A stretch of DNA of 64,000 nucleotides. It comes from Clostridiales bacterium 38-18 (GTDB lineage: Bacteria > Bacillota > Clostridia > Peptostreptococcales > Acidaminobacteraceae). The stretch covers positions 220,268 through 284,267 of the forward strand of contig MKTL01000016.1 in NCBI GenBank assembly GCA_001897605.1, given 5' to 3'. Positions 27,013 to 36,978 of this stretch are shown here, piece after piece. The position numbers were made by a program, and so were the translations under genes. The notes below the pieces were generated by a model. It saw only the letters and a list, made by a program, of their open reading frames with translations. It had not been told where the DNA came from and ran no database searches. Every line of letters begins with the position of its first letter. Position 1 is the stretch's first letter.

Positions 27013-28858
27013 TCACTACGCGACATCTACCTGCTTGTTTTCCAGAATATAAAGCTGTATCAGCACTGTGGATGCAATCATCTATGGTGCTTTTTTTATC
27101 GTATTGGCTCATCCCAATAGTAAGGGAAACCTTAGTTTCAACTGGGCTAAAAACCTTACTCGTAACCAGTTCAATTAATTGATTCGATAGTAGCAGTGCA
27201 TTTTGTGTGTCTGTTTCATATAAGAGAATTAAGAATTCTTCACCACCCCATCGACCAATTATGCCTCTTTCGCCTAAGAAATCAGCTATTAGCTTTGAAA
27301 GCTCAATGAGTACCTGATCGCCCACATCGTGCCCGAAGGTATCGTTAATGAGCTTAAAGTGATCGATATCTGCAACTGCTATGTGAATACCTGCATCTGA
27401 AACGACAGCTTTTTCAATCTGTGAGAGCATATGCCTTCTGTTGGGAAGTCCAGTTAAGTAATCGGTATTTGAGAGCAGTTCAACCTCCATAAGTGCTGTT
27501 TCTAAATCCTCAGATCTTTTTTCTAAATCAGCAGTTCTCTTTTCAACCTCACTTTCAAGCCTTGAATTCATTTCCTTAAGCTCTAAAAGGATTTCACTAT
27601 TTTCAATTGAGAGCATTTCAGATTGTGAAAAGGCGTATGCGGACTTAGCTGAAAGCATATATGCTTGTAAAAACACAAAAAATGTCAAACCAAAAGGGAT
27701 CATGGATGGCATGTTTTTAAGCGTCACCTCATATAGATAGTCGTTAATAAAAACCATAATCAAACAGATGAAGCCAACCAAAACAGCTCCTGTAAACGGT
27801 ACTCTTCTATAATAGCCAATGATCAAACGATAAAGCATATAGAAAAGCGTTGAAAATCCTACGACCATATAAAGGCCTAACAGTCGATCGAGCCACGTGA
27901 AGGGTAAGAGGAGTGCAAGCAGGGTATACACAAAGCTAATCCCTAGAGAAATAGACACAGAAGCTGGGCTGATGAGCGATTTAAATGAGCTGTATAAAAA
28001 AGCACAAAGACTTGAAAAGCCCAAATAGACAGCGATGTAGGTAAAACGAGCAAAGCTTTTAAAGTTGAGGTCGAAAAGGGTTGGCAGGAATCGTTCTCCA
28101 ACCAGTAGCATTCGAAAGGCAAATGCTAAACAGAAGATGCCGAAGTAAAGCGGTGTTCTATCCTTATTGCGTTTGATAAACAGTCCAATGTGATAGACAC
28201 CCATGATGAATAGGATACCAAATAGCAGCAGATCCCTAGAAAGCTTGAACTTTGATGCATCTGAAATTTGATCGGCATGACCTAACAGAGGAGATTTTAT
28301 TGCTCTATCTCCAAAATGAAAATCTGAGGCTTGATAGATAATTTCAGCTTGAGAAGCAATAGGTTTGAAATAGGTTTGAGTTTGTTTGTAATAGGGTTCA
28401 CTGGTGCTTGCATCTACGCCAACCTTTCCGACCTCAGTTTGGAGTTTATCATCTATAAAAAGCCTGTAGGAACTCATGTAGATGTCAGTTGATAAGCCGT
28501 AGATGGTATCATCAGGGGGCAATAGAACGGTCAGATGATAGGTGCCGTAAAAGTAATCGTCTTTTACAAGATCACTTTTAAAGGTATCCCTTGATGAGGG
28601 GAGAGTTATGAACTTTGGCTGTAAACTTGAATCAAAATGCATATCCTTTAACGAATAAAAGGCATCGTAATAAAAAGCCCATTCACCATTTAATGTAACC
28701 GGTCCATCCTGATTAAAATCCCATTCTCTCAGGTCCAGCACGCCATTGATCGCTTTTGGTTGAGATGAATTTGAGCTTGATGGCAGCATCAAGGGTATGA
28801 GAATGACGCTTAGAAATCCAATAATTAATAATAGTCCTAGCCAAGTTTTATTTCTCAT
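27005..28858 (-). CDS. Membrane diguanylate cyclase with 7TMR-DISM sensor
   Basis: This 617-residue paralogue of the gene at 6799-8580 has an N-terminal signal anchor, an extracellular beta-rich domain (LNGEWAFYYDAFYSL), seven TM helices (about 205-400), a coiled coil and a GGDEF domain beginning NTDYLTGLPNRRHM. The catalytic loop is RWGGEEF at about residue 538, fully canonical. No RxxD inhibitory site is apparent. The coding region converges on the LpdD-IDI fusion gene and overlaps it by 8 bp, with stops on both strands inside GCAATTAGCTAG. No terminator separates the two, so transcriptional interference is possible. Confidence 0.92.
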   Translation of the reverse strand: MRNKTWLGLLLIIGFLSVILIPLMLPSSSNSSQPKAINGVLDLREWDFNQDGPVTLNGEWAFYYDAFYSLKDMHFDSSLQPKFITLPSSRDTFKSDLVKDDYFYGTYHLTVLLPPDDTIYGLSTDIYMSSYRLFIDDKLQTEVGKVGVDASTSEPYYKQTQTYFKPIASQAEIIYQASDFHFGDRAIKSPLLGHADQISDASKFKLSRDLLLFGILFIMGVYHIGLFIKRNKDRTPLYFGIFCLAFAFRMLLVGERFLPTLFDLNFKSFARFTYIAVYLGFSSLCAFLYSSFKSLISPASVSISLGISFVYTLLALLLPFTWLDRLLGLYMVVGFSTLFYMLYRLIIGYYRRVPFTGAVLVGFICLIMVFINDYLYEVTLKNMPSMIPFGLTFFVFLQAYMLSAKSAYAFSQSEMLSIENSEILLELKEMNSRLESEVEKRTADLEKRSEDLETALMEVELLSNTDYLTGLPNRRHMLSQIEKAVVSDAGIHIAVADIDHFKLINDTFGHDVGDQVLIELSKLIADFLGERGIIGRWGGEEFLILLYETDTQNALLLSNQLIELVTSKVFSPVETKVSLTIGMSQYDKKSTIDDCIHSADTALYSGKQAGRCRVVTS

Positions 28859-28996
28859 AAGAATCCTTCCTATTACATCTATATGAAATAATTGGTATTC
28901 AATATTCTTTAAATTTAGTTTATCATAAAGATAATAATAATAGATATGAATATTGATGGAGGAGCTATTAAAGTAAGAAAAAGTTTGGAGGAAACG

Positions 28997-30106
28997 ATGT
29001 TAATTATAGAAACGGAAAGACTTATTTTACGAAGCTGGAAGAGTGTAGATTATATAGAATTTAGGAAGATAAATGCAGATCCAGAAGTCATGCGCTATTT
29101 CCCAAAAGTACTAGATGCTGATGAAAGTGATCAGTTTGCAGAGCGCATCCATGCCGACCTAAAGCTCAATGGCTATGGCCTTTTTGCTGCAGAGGAAAAG
29201 AGCAGTGGTAGCTTTATTGGTTTTATAGGCTTCAAGGAGGCCAATTTTGAAGCGGATTTTACACCCTGTGTGGAGATCGGTTGGCGATTGTGCAAAAGGG
29301 CTTGGGGCAAGGGCTATGCAACTGAAGGTGCAAGAGCGTGTTTGGCAAATGCATTCGAGAATTTTGGACTTGAGGCGATTTATAGCTTTACAGCGACGAT
29401 CAACCGCCCCTCTGAAAATGTTATGAAAAAGATCGGCATGAAGAAGATTGGCGAATTCGATCATCCGAGATTGGAACCAACAAGTCCATTGCTTAGACAT
29501 GTTTTATACCGATACGAGAAGAAGGATTATTATCGAGAGGCTATAAAAAATTATTCGCCAATCAATGAACAAGAGGCTTCCGACAAAGCCATGATAGAGG
29601 ATTTAATTAAACAATATGGGGACAAAATACTAACGCGTGATGTCGATATTGCACATTTGACCAGCTCAGGTCTGATACTAAATCAAAGTCTAGACAAAAT
29701 CCTCATGGTTCATCACAATATCTATAATACCTGGGCTTGGACAGGTGGACACGCAGATGCCGATACGGATCTTTTAGCGGTTGCAATAAGGGAAGGCCTT
29801 GAGGAAACGGGTATTGATGTGCTTAAACCGTTAACTGAGCTGCCACTTTCTATAGATGTACTAACCGTCAATGGGCACTACAAAAGAGGCAAGTATGTCT
29901 CTGCACATCTACATTTGAATTTGTCATATGTACTGATTGCATCTGAGTCTTCTGCACATCAAATTAAACCAGATGAAAATAGTGGCGTTATGTGGGTATC
30001 GGTAGATGCGCTTGAGCAATATTCTAACGAGCCCATTATGATTGAGGTTTATAGGAAAATTGTGAATAGAGCGAGAGCGCTTCGAATAGAAGACCTCAAT
30101 AAATAG
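28997..30106 (+). CDS. GNAT acetyltransferase / Nudix hydrolase fusion
   Basis: This 369-residue protein has two domains. Residues 1-172 form a RimJ/RimL-like N-acetyltransferase: ETERLILRSW at the start, then the acetyl-CoA loop CKRAWGKGYATEGARACL and NRPSENVMKKIGM. Residues about 195-369 form a Nudix hydrolase with the box GGHADADTDLL...REGLEETGI; the usual Glu at box position 7 is Thr, but the catalytic RE..EE core is intact. ATG 28997 behind TTTGGAGGAAAC is the start; the longer frame from 28946 lacks a site. The two activities may act on related or sequential substrates. The substrate is unknown. Confidence 0.85.
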   Translation: MLIIETERLILRSWKSVDYIEFRKINADPEVMRYFPKVLDADESDQFAERIHADLKLNGYGLFAAEEKSSGSFIGFIGFKEANFEADFTPCVEIGWRLCKRAWGKGYATEGARACLANAFENFGLEAIYSFTATINRPSENVMKKIGMKKIGEFDHPRLEPTSPLLRHVLYRYEKKDYYREAIKNYSPINEQEASDKAMIEDLIKQYGDKILTRDVDIAHLTSSGLILNQSLDKILMVHHNIYNTWAWTGGHADADTDLLAVAIREGLEETGIDVLKPLTELPLSIDVLTVNGHYKRGKYVSAHLHLNLSYVLIASESSAHQIKPDENSGVMWVSVDALEQYSNEPIMIEVYRKIVNRARALRIEDLNK

Positions 30107-30209
30107 TTTAAAATAGTGATATGTCATACAGTTGTCACTTGTGTGGCAACCCCCTTGCTTGAGTAAAAGCTAGCTTGCTTACAGCATAACAATTAAGGAA
30201 GTGAAAGAT

Positions 30210-32126
30210 ATGTTTGAATTATCATTTAATAAAGTCATGAAATACATGGGAACACATTTACTGTTAGAGGACTTATCCTTTCAAATTTACTCAGGTGAGC
30301 GGGTTGGAATTGTGGGTCCAAATGGATGTGGCAAGAGTACCATTCTTAAATTAATAGCTGGTATAGAGCCCTTTAACGTTTATATTGGTTCGTGGAGTGT
30401 TGGATATGACAAGGGTCTGATTAATGTACCAAAGGAAGCAAAGGTCGCCTATCTAGAACAAATACCAGTTTATCCAAGCGATATGCTAGTTAAAGAGGTG
30501 CTGATGCTTGCCTTTGAGGAAACACGAGCCTTGGAAATCAAGCTGCGCTTACTTGAAGAGCAAATGAAGCATGCAGTCGAACTTGAGCTAAATAGTTTAC
30601 TTAAGCAGTACGCAAGTGCAACTGCGGCATTTGAAACGGCTGGAGGCTACGAGGTAGAAGAAAAATACAATCGGATCTGTATTGGACTAGATTTTCAAGA
30701 GGCATTTTTAAATCGACCTTTTGAGCTCCTAAGTGGTGGCGAAAAGACAACGGTTATACTGGGTAAGCTCTTAATGGATCAACCGGATATTCTACTTTTG
30801 GACGAGCCAACCAACCATTTAGACACAAAGGCAATCGAGTGGCTAGAGGGATATTTAAAGCAATATAAGGGCATTGTCATCATCGTATCCCACGACCGAT
30901 ATTTCTTAGATCAGGTGGTTGAGAAGGTCATTGAGATAGAGGGTAAGACTGCGAGGTCCTATAAAGGGAATTACACCGATTACGTCAGGCAAAAGGAAGA
31001 GCAGGTTCGTATTGAGCTAGCGCAGTTCATGGAACAGCAAAAGAAAATCAATCAGATGGAGCAGGCGATCAAATCCTTGAGGGACTGGGCGATTCGAGCT
31101 GACAATAATAAGTTTTTTCGTCGAGCTGCGAGCATGCAGCTGAAGCTTGAGAAGATGGATAAAATGGATCGTCCTCAGATCGACAAGCCTGGAATGAAGC
31201 TGGGATTAAATGCGGTAGGGAGAACGGGAAATGAAACCATAGTGGCTACAGATTTGTGCAAAGCCTATGAGGGTAAGGTACTTTTTAGTTTAGCAGATCT
31301 ACTGGTACATTACAGGGAAAGAGTTGTCCTCGTTGGACCAAATGGAAGTGGTAAAAGTACCTTTATCAAAATGCTATTGGGCTTTGAGTCAGCAGATAAA
31401 GGTCAGTTAAAGATTGGCTCAGGTGCTAAGGTTGCCTACCTTCCACAGGAAATCGAGTTTGAAAATACAGCTTTGAATGTACTTGAAACGTTTAGAGATG
31501 GCATAGACATTCCTGAAGGAAAAGCGCGTGAATATCTATCAAAGTTCATGTTCTTTGGACCACGTGTTTTTACACCTGTTTCTGCTCTTTCCGGAGGCGA
31601 ACGGATCAGGCTAAAGCTGTCTAGATTGCTTTATGAGGAAGTCAATCTCTTGATTTTAGATGAGCCCACCAACCATTTAGACATTGATGCGATAGAGACT
31701 CTTGAAGAAGCGCTTGAGAATTTTAAAGGTACCTTATTTTTCATTTCTCATGATCGCTATTTTATCAACAAAATTGCCAAGCGTCTCATTGCCATTGAAT
31801 CTGGAAAGTTGGTCAGTTATGAAGGCAACTATAACGACTATCGTATTGAGCTTCAAAAGAGACAGGACGTAATTGCAGCTACAACATTAAAGCCTGAGCC
31901 TTCAAAAAAGAAAGAAAAGCGCAATGAACCGGATGAAGCTGTGATCAGGCAACGTGCCATCGAGAAGATAGAGAAGGAAATCGGATATCTAGAATTTGAT
32001 CTTGCACAGATAGAGTCAGAAATGGCGGAATGTGGTGACGACTATGCGAAACTCGGTGAACTATATGAGCTGAAGAACCAAAAACAAGAGGCATTAGATG
32101 CTCTTTGGGAGTCGATGCTGCAATAA
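30210..32126 (+). CDS. ABC-F family ATPase (ribosome-associated type)
   Basis: This 638-residue soluble protein carries two ABC domains and no TM segment. Domain 1 has GPNGCGKST, LSGGEKTTV and LLLDEPTNHLD; domain 2 has GPNGSGKST, LSGGERIRL and LILDEPTNHLD. A charged linker lies between them, and a C-terminal coiled coil (about 575-638) follows a Lys-rich stretch, as in the Uup/YdiF-like group. Such proteins act on the ribosomal E site, either as translation factors or in antibiotic resistance; the sequence does not decide which. ATG 30210 fits AAGGAAG. The roughly 100-nt leader contains a hairpin, GTTGTCAC with GTGGCAAC, but no terminator. Confidence 0.9.
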   Translation: MFELSFNKVMKYMGTHLLLEDLSFQIYSGERVGIVGPNGCGKSTILKLIAGIEPFNVYIGSWSVGYDKGLINVPKEAKVAYLEQIPVYPSDMLVKEVLMLAFEETRALEIKLRLLEEQMKHAVELELNSLLKQYASATAAFETAGGYEVEEKYNRICIGLDFQEAFLNRPFELLSGGEKTTVILGKLLMDQPDILLLDEPTNHLDTKAIEWLEGYLKQYKGIVIIVSHDRYFLDQVVEKVIEIEGKTARSYKGNYTDYVRQKEEQVRIELAQFMEQQKKINQMEQAIKSLRDWAIRADNNKFFRRAASMQLKLEKMDKMDRPQIDKPGMKLGLNAVGRTGNETIVATDLCKAYEGKVLFSLADLLVHYRERVVLVGPNGSGKSTFIKMLLGFESADKGQLKIGSGAKVAYLPQEIEFENTALNVLETFRDGIDIPEGKAREYLSKFMFFGPRVFTPVSALSGGERIRLKLSRLLYEEVNLLILDEPTNHLDIDAIETLEEALENFKGTLFFISHDRYFINKIAKRLIAIESGKLVSYEGNYNDYRIELQKRQDVIAATTLKPEPSKKKEKRNEPDEAVIRQRAIEKIEKEIGYLEFDLAQIESEMAECGDDYAKLGELYELKNQKQEALDALWESMLQ

Positions 32127-32142
32127 CACATGTAAGAATTTA

Positions 32143-32240
32143 AAAGCCTAAGCGATATAATAACACTCTTCATAGGATCGGTCCTCGCAGCGCTGCGAAG
32201 CCTCCTTCAAGTGTTCATTATTTAGCTTAGGCTTTATATT
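32143..32240. terminator. Long structured convergent terminator with palindromic apex
   Basis: AAAGCCTAAGC (32143-32153) pairs with GCTTAGGCTTT (32225-32235). The stem continues inward (ATAATAACACT with AGTGTTCATTAT, imperfect). The apex holds a perfect 14-bp palindrome, TCGCAGCGCTGCGA. It separates the ABC-F gene (+) from the CZB chemoreceptor gene (-). Its outer AAAGCC/GGCTTT ends resemble the repeats at 45286 and 45463, but the core differs. Confidence 0.7.
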
Positions 32241-32246
32241 TTTAAC

Positions 32247-33557
32247 TTATATCTTTTTAATGCGGTTGAGGAGTGTGATGACCGCTTTTGAGCTCTCATC
32301 CATCTCTAGTAGAACAGATTCCGCTTTGCTTCGATCGCCAGAATTATATGCCTTAATTGCTCTAGCAGCTTGTTCGTGTAAGGCAGCATGTGGTTTTTCC
32401 ATCTCTAGGAGTAAAGGGCGATACTTGTCGATGCTCATTCCTACTGTATCTACCCATTTTCCCAATCTGCAGGTTTTATGAGTACCAACCTGCTCTGGTG
32501 AGAGATGATCAAAGCCTAAAATCATGTTATATACGCGCCATCTCCAAATGAGGTGATCACAAATACATAGCTCAAGCTGGTTTGAGATACTAAGTCCGTC
32601 TATATTTCCTATAGCTTCTATACGAATGCGATCCACCATTTTACTAATGGTGTAGAAGACTTCACCTGTCTTGTTGGTTTCAGATCTTAAATGCTGAATT
32701 TGTTCATTGATCAAGCTTAAGCTTGATGCCATTTCCTCAGTTGCTGCTGTTTGCTCTTCAATATTTGCTGTAATTTCTAAAAAGTTCCTGCTGATCCCCT
32801 GAAGCGAGGCGCCCATTGCATCCATACCGGTCATAGATTTATCAATGGCATGACGACCGAGAGTAAATGTATTGGTTGCATCATCAATTGAATTGGTGCT
32901 TATCGTTACTTCCTTTGTGAGGCTGGTTACTAGAGCTTGAATTTGTTCAACCTGTTGCTTGGTGTTATCTGCAAGCTTTTTGATTTCATCAGCGACTACA
33001 GAGAAGCCTCGTCCAGCCTCGCCTGCTCTTGCAGCCTCAATTGAGGCGTTAAGTGCAAGTAGATTGGTCTGATTGGCAACCTGCTTGATGACTGCTACCA
33101 TGCCTGCAATTTTTTCTGCCTCATCGTTGACTCGATGCATCGCATTTTGAGCCTCCTGCGTTTTGATGAAGGCTTCTTCAATTTGCTTAAAAGCACCAGT
33201 AATATCCCCCATACAGCCTGAGGTAAGTGCCAGAGCTTGGCTTGTACTATCACTAGAGGCAGCCACAAATTCAGAAATATCAGTTACAGATGCACTGACC
33301 TCCTGCGAGCTTGCTGCAACTCCTTCAACGCGAATCGCTTGATGATCCATGTCTACTAGCATTTCCTTAATGTGATCCTGACGCGTCATAAAAGTAAGTA
33401 ATTCATTAATTGACATTAACGATTTTTGAAAGAATTCATCCTGCTCACTTCTCTTATGACTAGGCAATGTTTTAATCTCGTCTTGGCTTGACTGTTGGTG
33501 CATAATTGCACTTGTGAACGCTTCATTTTTCTTATCCCTCTTACTTAATTTCAACAT
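32247..33557 (-). CDS. Soluble methyl-accepting chemotaxis protein with C-terminal CZB zinc domain
   Basis: This 436-residue chemoreceptor lacks TM segments. The signalling coiled coil has the tip [20 protein letters not shown], then [16 protein letters not shown]. Residues about 320-436 form a chemoreceptor zinc-binding (CZB) domain: [14 protein letters not shown], then [11 protein letters not shown] with the conserved Cys, and [12 protein letters not shown] with the His pair. CZB domains bind Zn2+ and in studied bacteria sense zinc or hypochlorous acid through the Cys. It is a single gene on the minus strand, with an AAAGGAGA site before the ATG. Confidence 0.92.
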   Translation of the reverse strand: MLKLSKRDKKNEAFTSAIMHQQSSQDEIKTLPSHKRSEQDEFFQKSLMSINELLTFMTRQDHIKEMLVDMDHQAIRVEGVAASSQEVSASVTDISEFVAASSDSTSQALALTSGCMGDITGAFKQIEEAFIKTQEAQNAMHRVNDEAEKIAGMVAVIKQVANQTNLLALNASIEAARAGEAGRGFSVVADEIKKLADNTKQQVEQIQALVTSLTKEVTISTNSIDDATNTFTLGRHAIDKSMTGMDAMGASLQGISRNFLEITANIEEQTAATEEMASSLSLINEQIQHLRSETNKTGEVFYTISKMVDRIRIEAIGNIDGLSISNQLELCICDHLIWRWRVYNMILGFDHLSPEQVGTHKTCRLGKWVDTVGMSIDKYRPLLLEMEKPHAALHEQAARAIKAYNSGDRSKAESVLLEMDESSKAVITLLNRIKKI

Positions 33558-33831
33558 ATTTATCTCCTTTTATCTCTATAGACCCCATTTCTATAATTGA
33601 CAAATTATGTATAAATAGTTAATGATGTGAGAGAATATGTAAGTGGGTGTAAGTATTCATTTACACATCGTATCATAGTTGTGACAAAATTCACAGTCTT
33701 ATTTATTCCCTTTGTAATTTTATGCGTGATATTCGTATTATGGTGTATAAATGTAATATTATAAGTTGAGGTTATTTGAACACGTATAGCAGCTTTTACA
33801 AAAGATAGAAATAATAGTTCGAGGCGATTTT

Positions 33832-35157
33832 ATGATAAATAGACAAAAATCAAAAGACCACATAAAGGCAAAGGTAACAGCAATTTTGATTGGCGTTATT
33901 ATGTTTTCGATAACCGTGGGATTCTCCTTCTATGAAATGAACCGGATAAATCAAGCAGAAACACTCCGAATAACGGAGAATTATATCTTCTTTGACACTA
34001 CCATAAGGAATATGATTTATTCCAAAATCAACCTGATAAAGGGTGCAATAGCTTATATTCAATCCTCAGATAATTTAACGGATGAGGCATTCTATAATTA
34101 TATGAACCATCTTTTATCAGAAAAGGATGAAATTATAAAGAATGTTGGCGTCATATATGGTTCGACCATTCACTGGAATTATCCGTATGAAGAGAATAAG
34201 GCGAGTATTGGAATTGACCTAATGACCTTTGAAGCTCAAAGACCTTATATTGAAAGAATTCAAAGTACGCTGAAGCCTATCTTTCAAGGTCCTGTCGACC
34301 TAGTTCAGGGGGGAAGGGGTTTCATAATTAGATACCCATTTTCTAAAAATAACGACACTTACTTTGGTCATGTGAGCGTGGTACTTAAGGAAGAGGTTTT
34401 CAATGAGGTGCTTGCCAGCCTGGAAAAGTCGCTAAAGGTGAATTTATTAATCAAGGATGGTGAAAAGGTTATCTATGGAAACGAAGGCACCTCAGCTGAT
34501 AAAATTCATTGGTTTGAGTTTGAGGATGGCTTAATTAATTGGAAGCTGGGTTTAAGCATCGGCAGTCAGCCTTTTACAACCTATATCAATATGGTGATTT
34601 ATATTCTTATAGGTATTTTGTTACTTGCAGGTACCTCAGTTTTTAGCTTTGTTATTTTAAGGGCAAATGATGTCATCAAGAATGAGTCAATTCACGATCA
34701 CCTCACAGGGCTACGCAATAGAAATTCGTTAGATGAAACAATCAAGCAGGTTTTTGCATCCGCAGAGCGGAATACTCACGATGCTGGGATTCTGGTTATC
34801 GATCTAAATCGCTTTAAAGATATCAATGACACCTATGGGCATATAATAGGAGATGAGGTGCTAAAGGAAACAGCTGATCGCCTACAGCAGGCCATTCGTT
34901 CAGATGAAATGCCATTTAGAATTGGAGGGGACGAGTTTTTAATCGTCGTTCCAGTTGTTCATGAAAGAGAAAACCTACAGCAGATGAAAAAAAGATTGAA
35001 GGGCGTGTTGTCCTATAAGCTTGATATCAATGGTTATAATGTTTTGGTTACCGCTAGTATTGGGTATGCGGTCTACCCTAAGAATGGACTTGATTTTGAT
35101 ACGCTTTTTACCATTGCTGATGAGCAGATGTATGTGGATAAAAGTACAGTAATTTAG
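33832..35157 (+). CDS. CHASE-domain membrane diguanylate cyclase
   Basis: This 441-residue protein has TM1 (about 14-35), an extracellular CHASE domain (about 60-225, with NVGVIYGSTIHWNYPYEENK, GIDLM and LVQGGRGFIIRYPF), TM2 (about 253-280) and a GGDEF domain starting SIHDHLTGLRNRNSL. The catalytic loop is canonical RIGGDEF (about residue 363). Upstream is R-S-D-E rather than the RxxD inhibitory site. CHASE domains bind small ligands such as cytokinins, peptides or amino-acid derivatives; here the ligand is unknown. It is a single gene with its own terminator, divergent from the CZB receptor. Confidence 0.92.
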   Translation: MINRQKSKDHIKAKVTAILIGVIMFSITVGFSFYEMNRINQAETLRITENYIFFDTTIRNMIYSKINLIKGAIAYIQSSDNLTDEAFYNYMNHLLSEKDEIIKNVGVIYGSTIHWNYPYEENKASIGIDLMTFEAQRPYIERIQSTLKPIFQGPVDLVQGGRGFIIRYPFSKNNDTYFGHVSVVLKEEVFNEVLASLEKSLKVNLLIKDGEKVIYGNEGTSADKIHWFEFEDGLINWKLGLSIGSQPFTTYINMVIYILIGILLLAGTSVFSFVILRANDVIKNESIHDHLTGLRNRNSLDETIKQVFASAERNTHDAGILVIDLNRFKDINDTYGHIIGDEVLKETADRLQQAIRSDEMPFRIGGDEFLIVVPVVHERENLQQMKKRLKGVLSYKLDINGYNVLVTASIGYAVYPKNGLDFDTLFTIADEQMYVDKSTVI

Positions 35158-35198
35158 GTATGAAGGAAACCTCATTAAATCCTTAAATAAGTATTAAA

Positions 35199-35230
35199 TG
35201 CAATGTGACCACCTTGTCACATTGCATTTA
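35199..35230 (+). terminator. Rho-independent terminator after the CHASE-GGDEF gene
   Basis: TGCAATGTGAC (35199-35209) pairs perfectly with GTCACATTGCA (35216-35226), followed by TTTATT. Confidence 0.8.
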
Positions 35231-35252
35231 TTATGCTATTTTCAAAATATAC

Positions 35253-35269
35253 TAAGTCAAATTGACTTA
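35253..35269. promoter_or_regulatory. 17-bp perfect palindromic operator before the ABC exporter operon
   Basis: TAAGTCAA-A-TTGACTTA is a perfect palindrome. It begins at the last base of a -10-like TATACT (35248-35253) and ends 16 bp before the ATG, an ideal repressor position. Sites of this shape are typical of TetR- or GntR-type repressors of ABC exporters. No such regulator gene is in the window. Confidence 0.65.
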
Positions 35270-35285
35270 CAGAAAGGGGTTTGTC

Positions 35286-36170
35286 ATGAAAATTATTGAA
35301 ATCAATCAGTTGACGAAATACTACGGCAAGCATCGAGGCATAGAAGGCGTCTCCTTTAGTGTGGAAGAGGGTGAAATCTTTGGGTTTATCGGTCCAAATG
35401 GCGCAGGAAAGTCCACAACGATTAGAACGCTCTTATCTCTTATTTATCCAACCAGTGGTTCGGCAACTATTTTTGGAAAGGACTGCATTCAATTTGGTGA
35501 TGAAATAAGAAAGGACATCGGTTATCTACCTTCAGAGGTCTTTTATTATGAAAATATGAAGGTAATTGATGTGCTTAAATATTCAGCGAGCTTCTATGAA
35601 AACGTCGATATGAGTAGAATAGAAAAACTCTCAAAGGCGATGGATTTGGACCTCAATAAAAAAATAGAGGACCTATCATATGGTAATAAAAAGAAAGTGG
35701 GCATTGTTCAAGGCTTACTTCACGAGCCAAAGCTCATTATTCTAGATGAACCAACCAGTGGTTTAGACCCATTGATGCAGCAAAAATTCTTTGATCTAAT
35801 ACTTGAAGAAAATAAGAAAGGTGCGACGATCTTATTTTCATCGCACATTCTATCTGAGGTTCAAAAGCTGTGCACGAGAGTTGCAATTATAAAAGAAGGT
35901 AAGATTGTAAAGGTTGAGAATATTAATGAGATGCGCAACAACACCTATAAACGCATCATTATTGAATCAGCATCAGAGGGTATCTCAGCGAAATTCAATT
36001 TTGAGGGGATTACGAATTTGACATCGACTGAGGATGGCATTCAATTCCTTTACAAGGGTAACATCAATGAAATTATTAAAGTGCTCTATACCTTAGAGCT
36101 TAAAAATATCATTATAGAAGAGCCAACACTTGAAGAAATTTTTATGCACTACTATTTAAAGGAGGCGTAA
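35286..36170 (+). CDS. ABC exporter ATP-binding protein
   Basis: This 294-residue ATPase is of the drug or peptide export type. Walker A is GPNGAGKST, the signature is LSYGNKKKV (a common LSxGxxxR variant), Walker B is LIILDEPTSGLDP, and the switch is FSSHI. A C-terminal extension follows. ATG 35286 behind GAAAGGGG is chosen; the upstream frame from 35262 runs through the palindromic operator. One base separates it from the first permease gene. Together with two ABC-2 permeases it forms a complete exporter, with substrate unknown. Confidence 0.92.
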   Translation: MKIIEINQLTKYYGKHRGIEGVSFSVEEGEIFGFIGPNGAGKSTTIRTLLSLIYPTSGSATIFGKDCIQFGDEIRKDIGYLPSEVFYYENMKVIDVLKYSASFYENVDMSRIEKLSKAMDLDLNKKIEDLSYGNKKKVGIVQGLLHEPKLIILDEPTSGLDPLMQQKFFDLILEENKKGATILFSSHILSEVQKLCTRVAIIKEGKIVKVENINEMRNNTYKRIIIESASEGISAKFNFEGITNLTSTEDGIQFLYKGNINEIIKVLYTLELKNIIIEEPTLEEIFMHYYLKEA

Positions 36171-36171
36171 T

Positions 36172-36969
36172 ATGAACATTTTAAAGCAAGAGCTTAAAAT
36201 GGGCAGAAAATCCTTAATGGTATGGGGCGTCTCTTTAGTTGGCACGCTCGGTCTTTTTATGGCGATGTATCTTGTCATTCGCGATCAGGTGGCAGATTTT
36301 CAAAAGGTCTTTGAAGCTTTTCCACCTGAGTTTAGAAAGGCACTTGGCATCACCACCACAAATCTAGGTGAGGTGCTGGGCTATTTTAGTTTTGCATTTC
36401 TCTATGTTTTGTTGGCAGGATCTGTGCAGGCGATGAATCTTGGTGTATCTGTTTTGTCTGCGGAGGTCAGAGATAAAACAGGGGATTTTCTATATGTTAA
36501 GCCCGTCAAAAGAAGCAAAGTCATTACCATGAAAATGCTTGCTGTCTTTATTCAAATCATCATAATGAACGTGGTAATGATTGCTTCTAGCTATATCATT
36601 ATTAAGCTTGTTAGTGATCAAAGCTTTGTATTTAAAAACTTTTTAGCGATGGCTGGAACACTTTTTATGCTACAAACTTTTTTTGCCTTCCTAGGTCTCG
36701 CGGTATCTGTATTCTTAAGACGTATTCGAACCGTTTTACCTATTAGTATGGGTGTGGTGTTTATGTTTTACATCATCTATCTGCTCAATCAAACACTTGA
36801 TGATGCAAAATTAGCCTGGCTATCGCCCTTTGGTTATTTTGATCTATCCTATGTTTCAGAGCATTTTGCTTATCAAGGTAAATTTGTAGTTGCATGGTTT
36901 GTTTTAAATGCCGTATTTATCTTTTTTACTTATAAAATTTTCAGTAAAAAAGATCTACCGTCTATATAG
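36172..36969 (+). CDS. ABC-2 type permease, first subunit
   Basis: This 265-residue membrane protein has about six TM helices. It shares the motif (D)xxxDF-(L/I)-Y-x-(K/R)-PVKRSKV with the next gene, showing the two are paralogous half-permeases forming a heterodimer. It starts 1 bp after the ATPase gene behind AAAGGAGGCG. Confidence 0.9.
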   Translation: MNILKQELKMGRKSLMVWGVSLVGTLGLFMAMYLVIRDQVADFQKVFEAFPPEFRKALGITTTNLGEVLGYFSFAFLYVLLAGSVQAMNLGVSVLSAEVRDKTGDFLYVKPVKRSKVITMKMLAVFIQIIIMNVVMIASSYIIIKLVSDQSFVFKNFLAMAGTLFMLQTFFAFLGLAVSVFLRRIRTVLPISMGVVFMFYIIYLLNQTLDDAKLAWLSPFGYFDLSYVSEHFAYQGKFVVAWFVLNAVFIFFTYKIFSKKDLPSI

Positions 36970-36978
36970 GAGGTTCAT

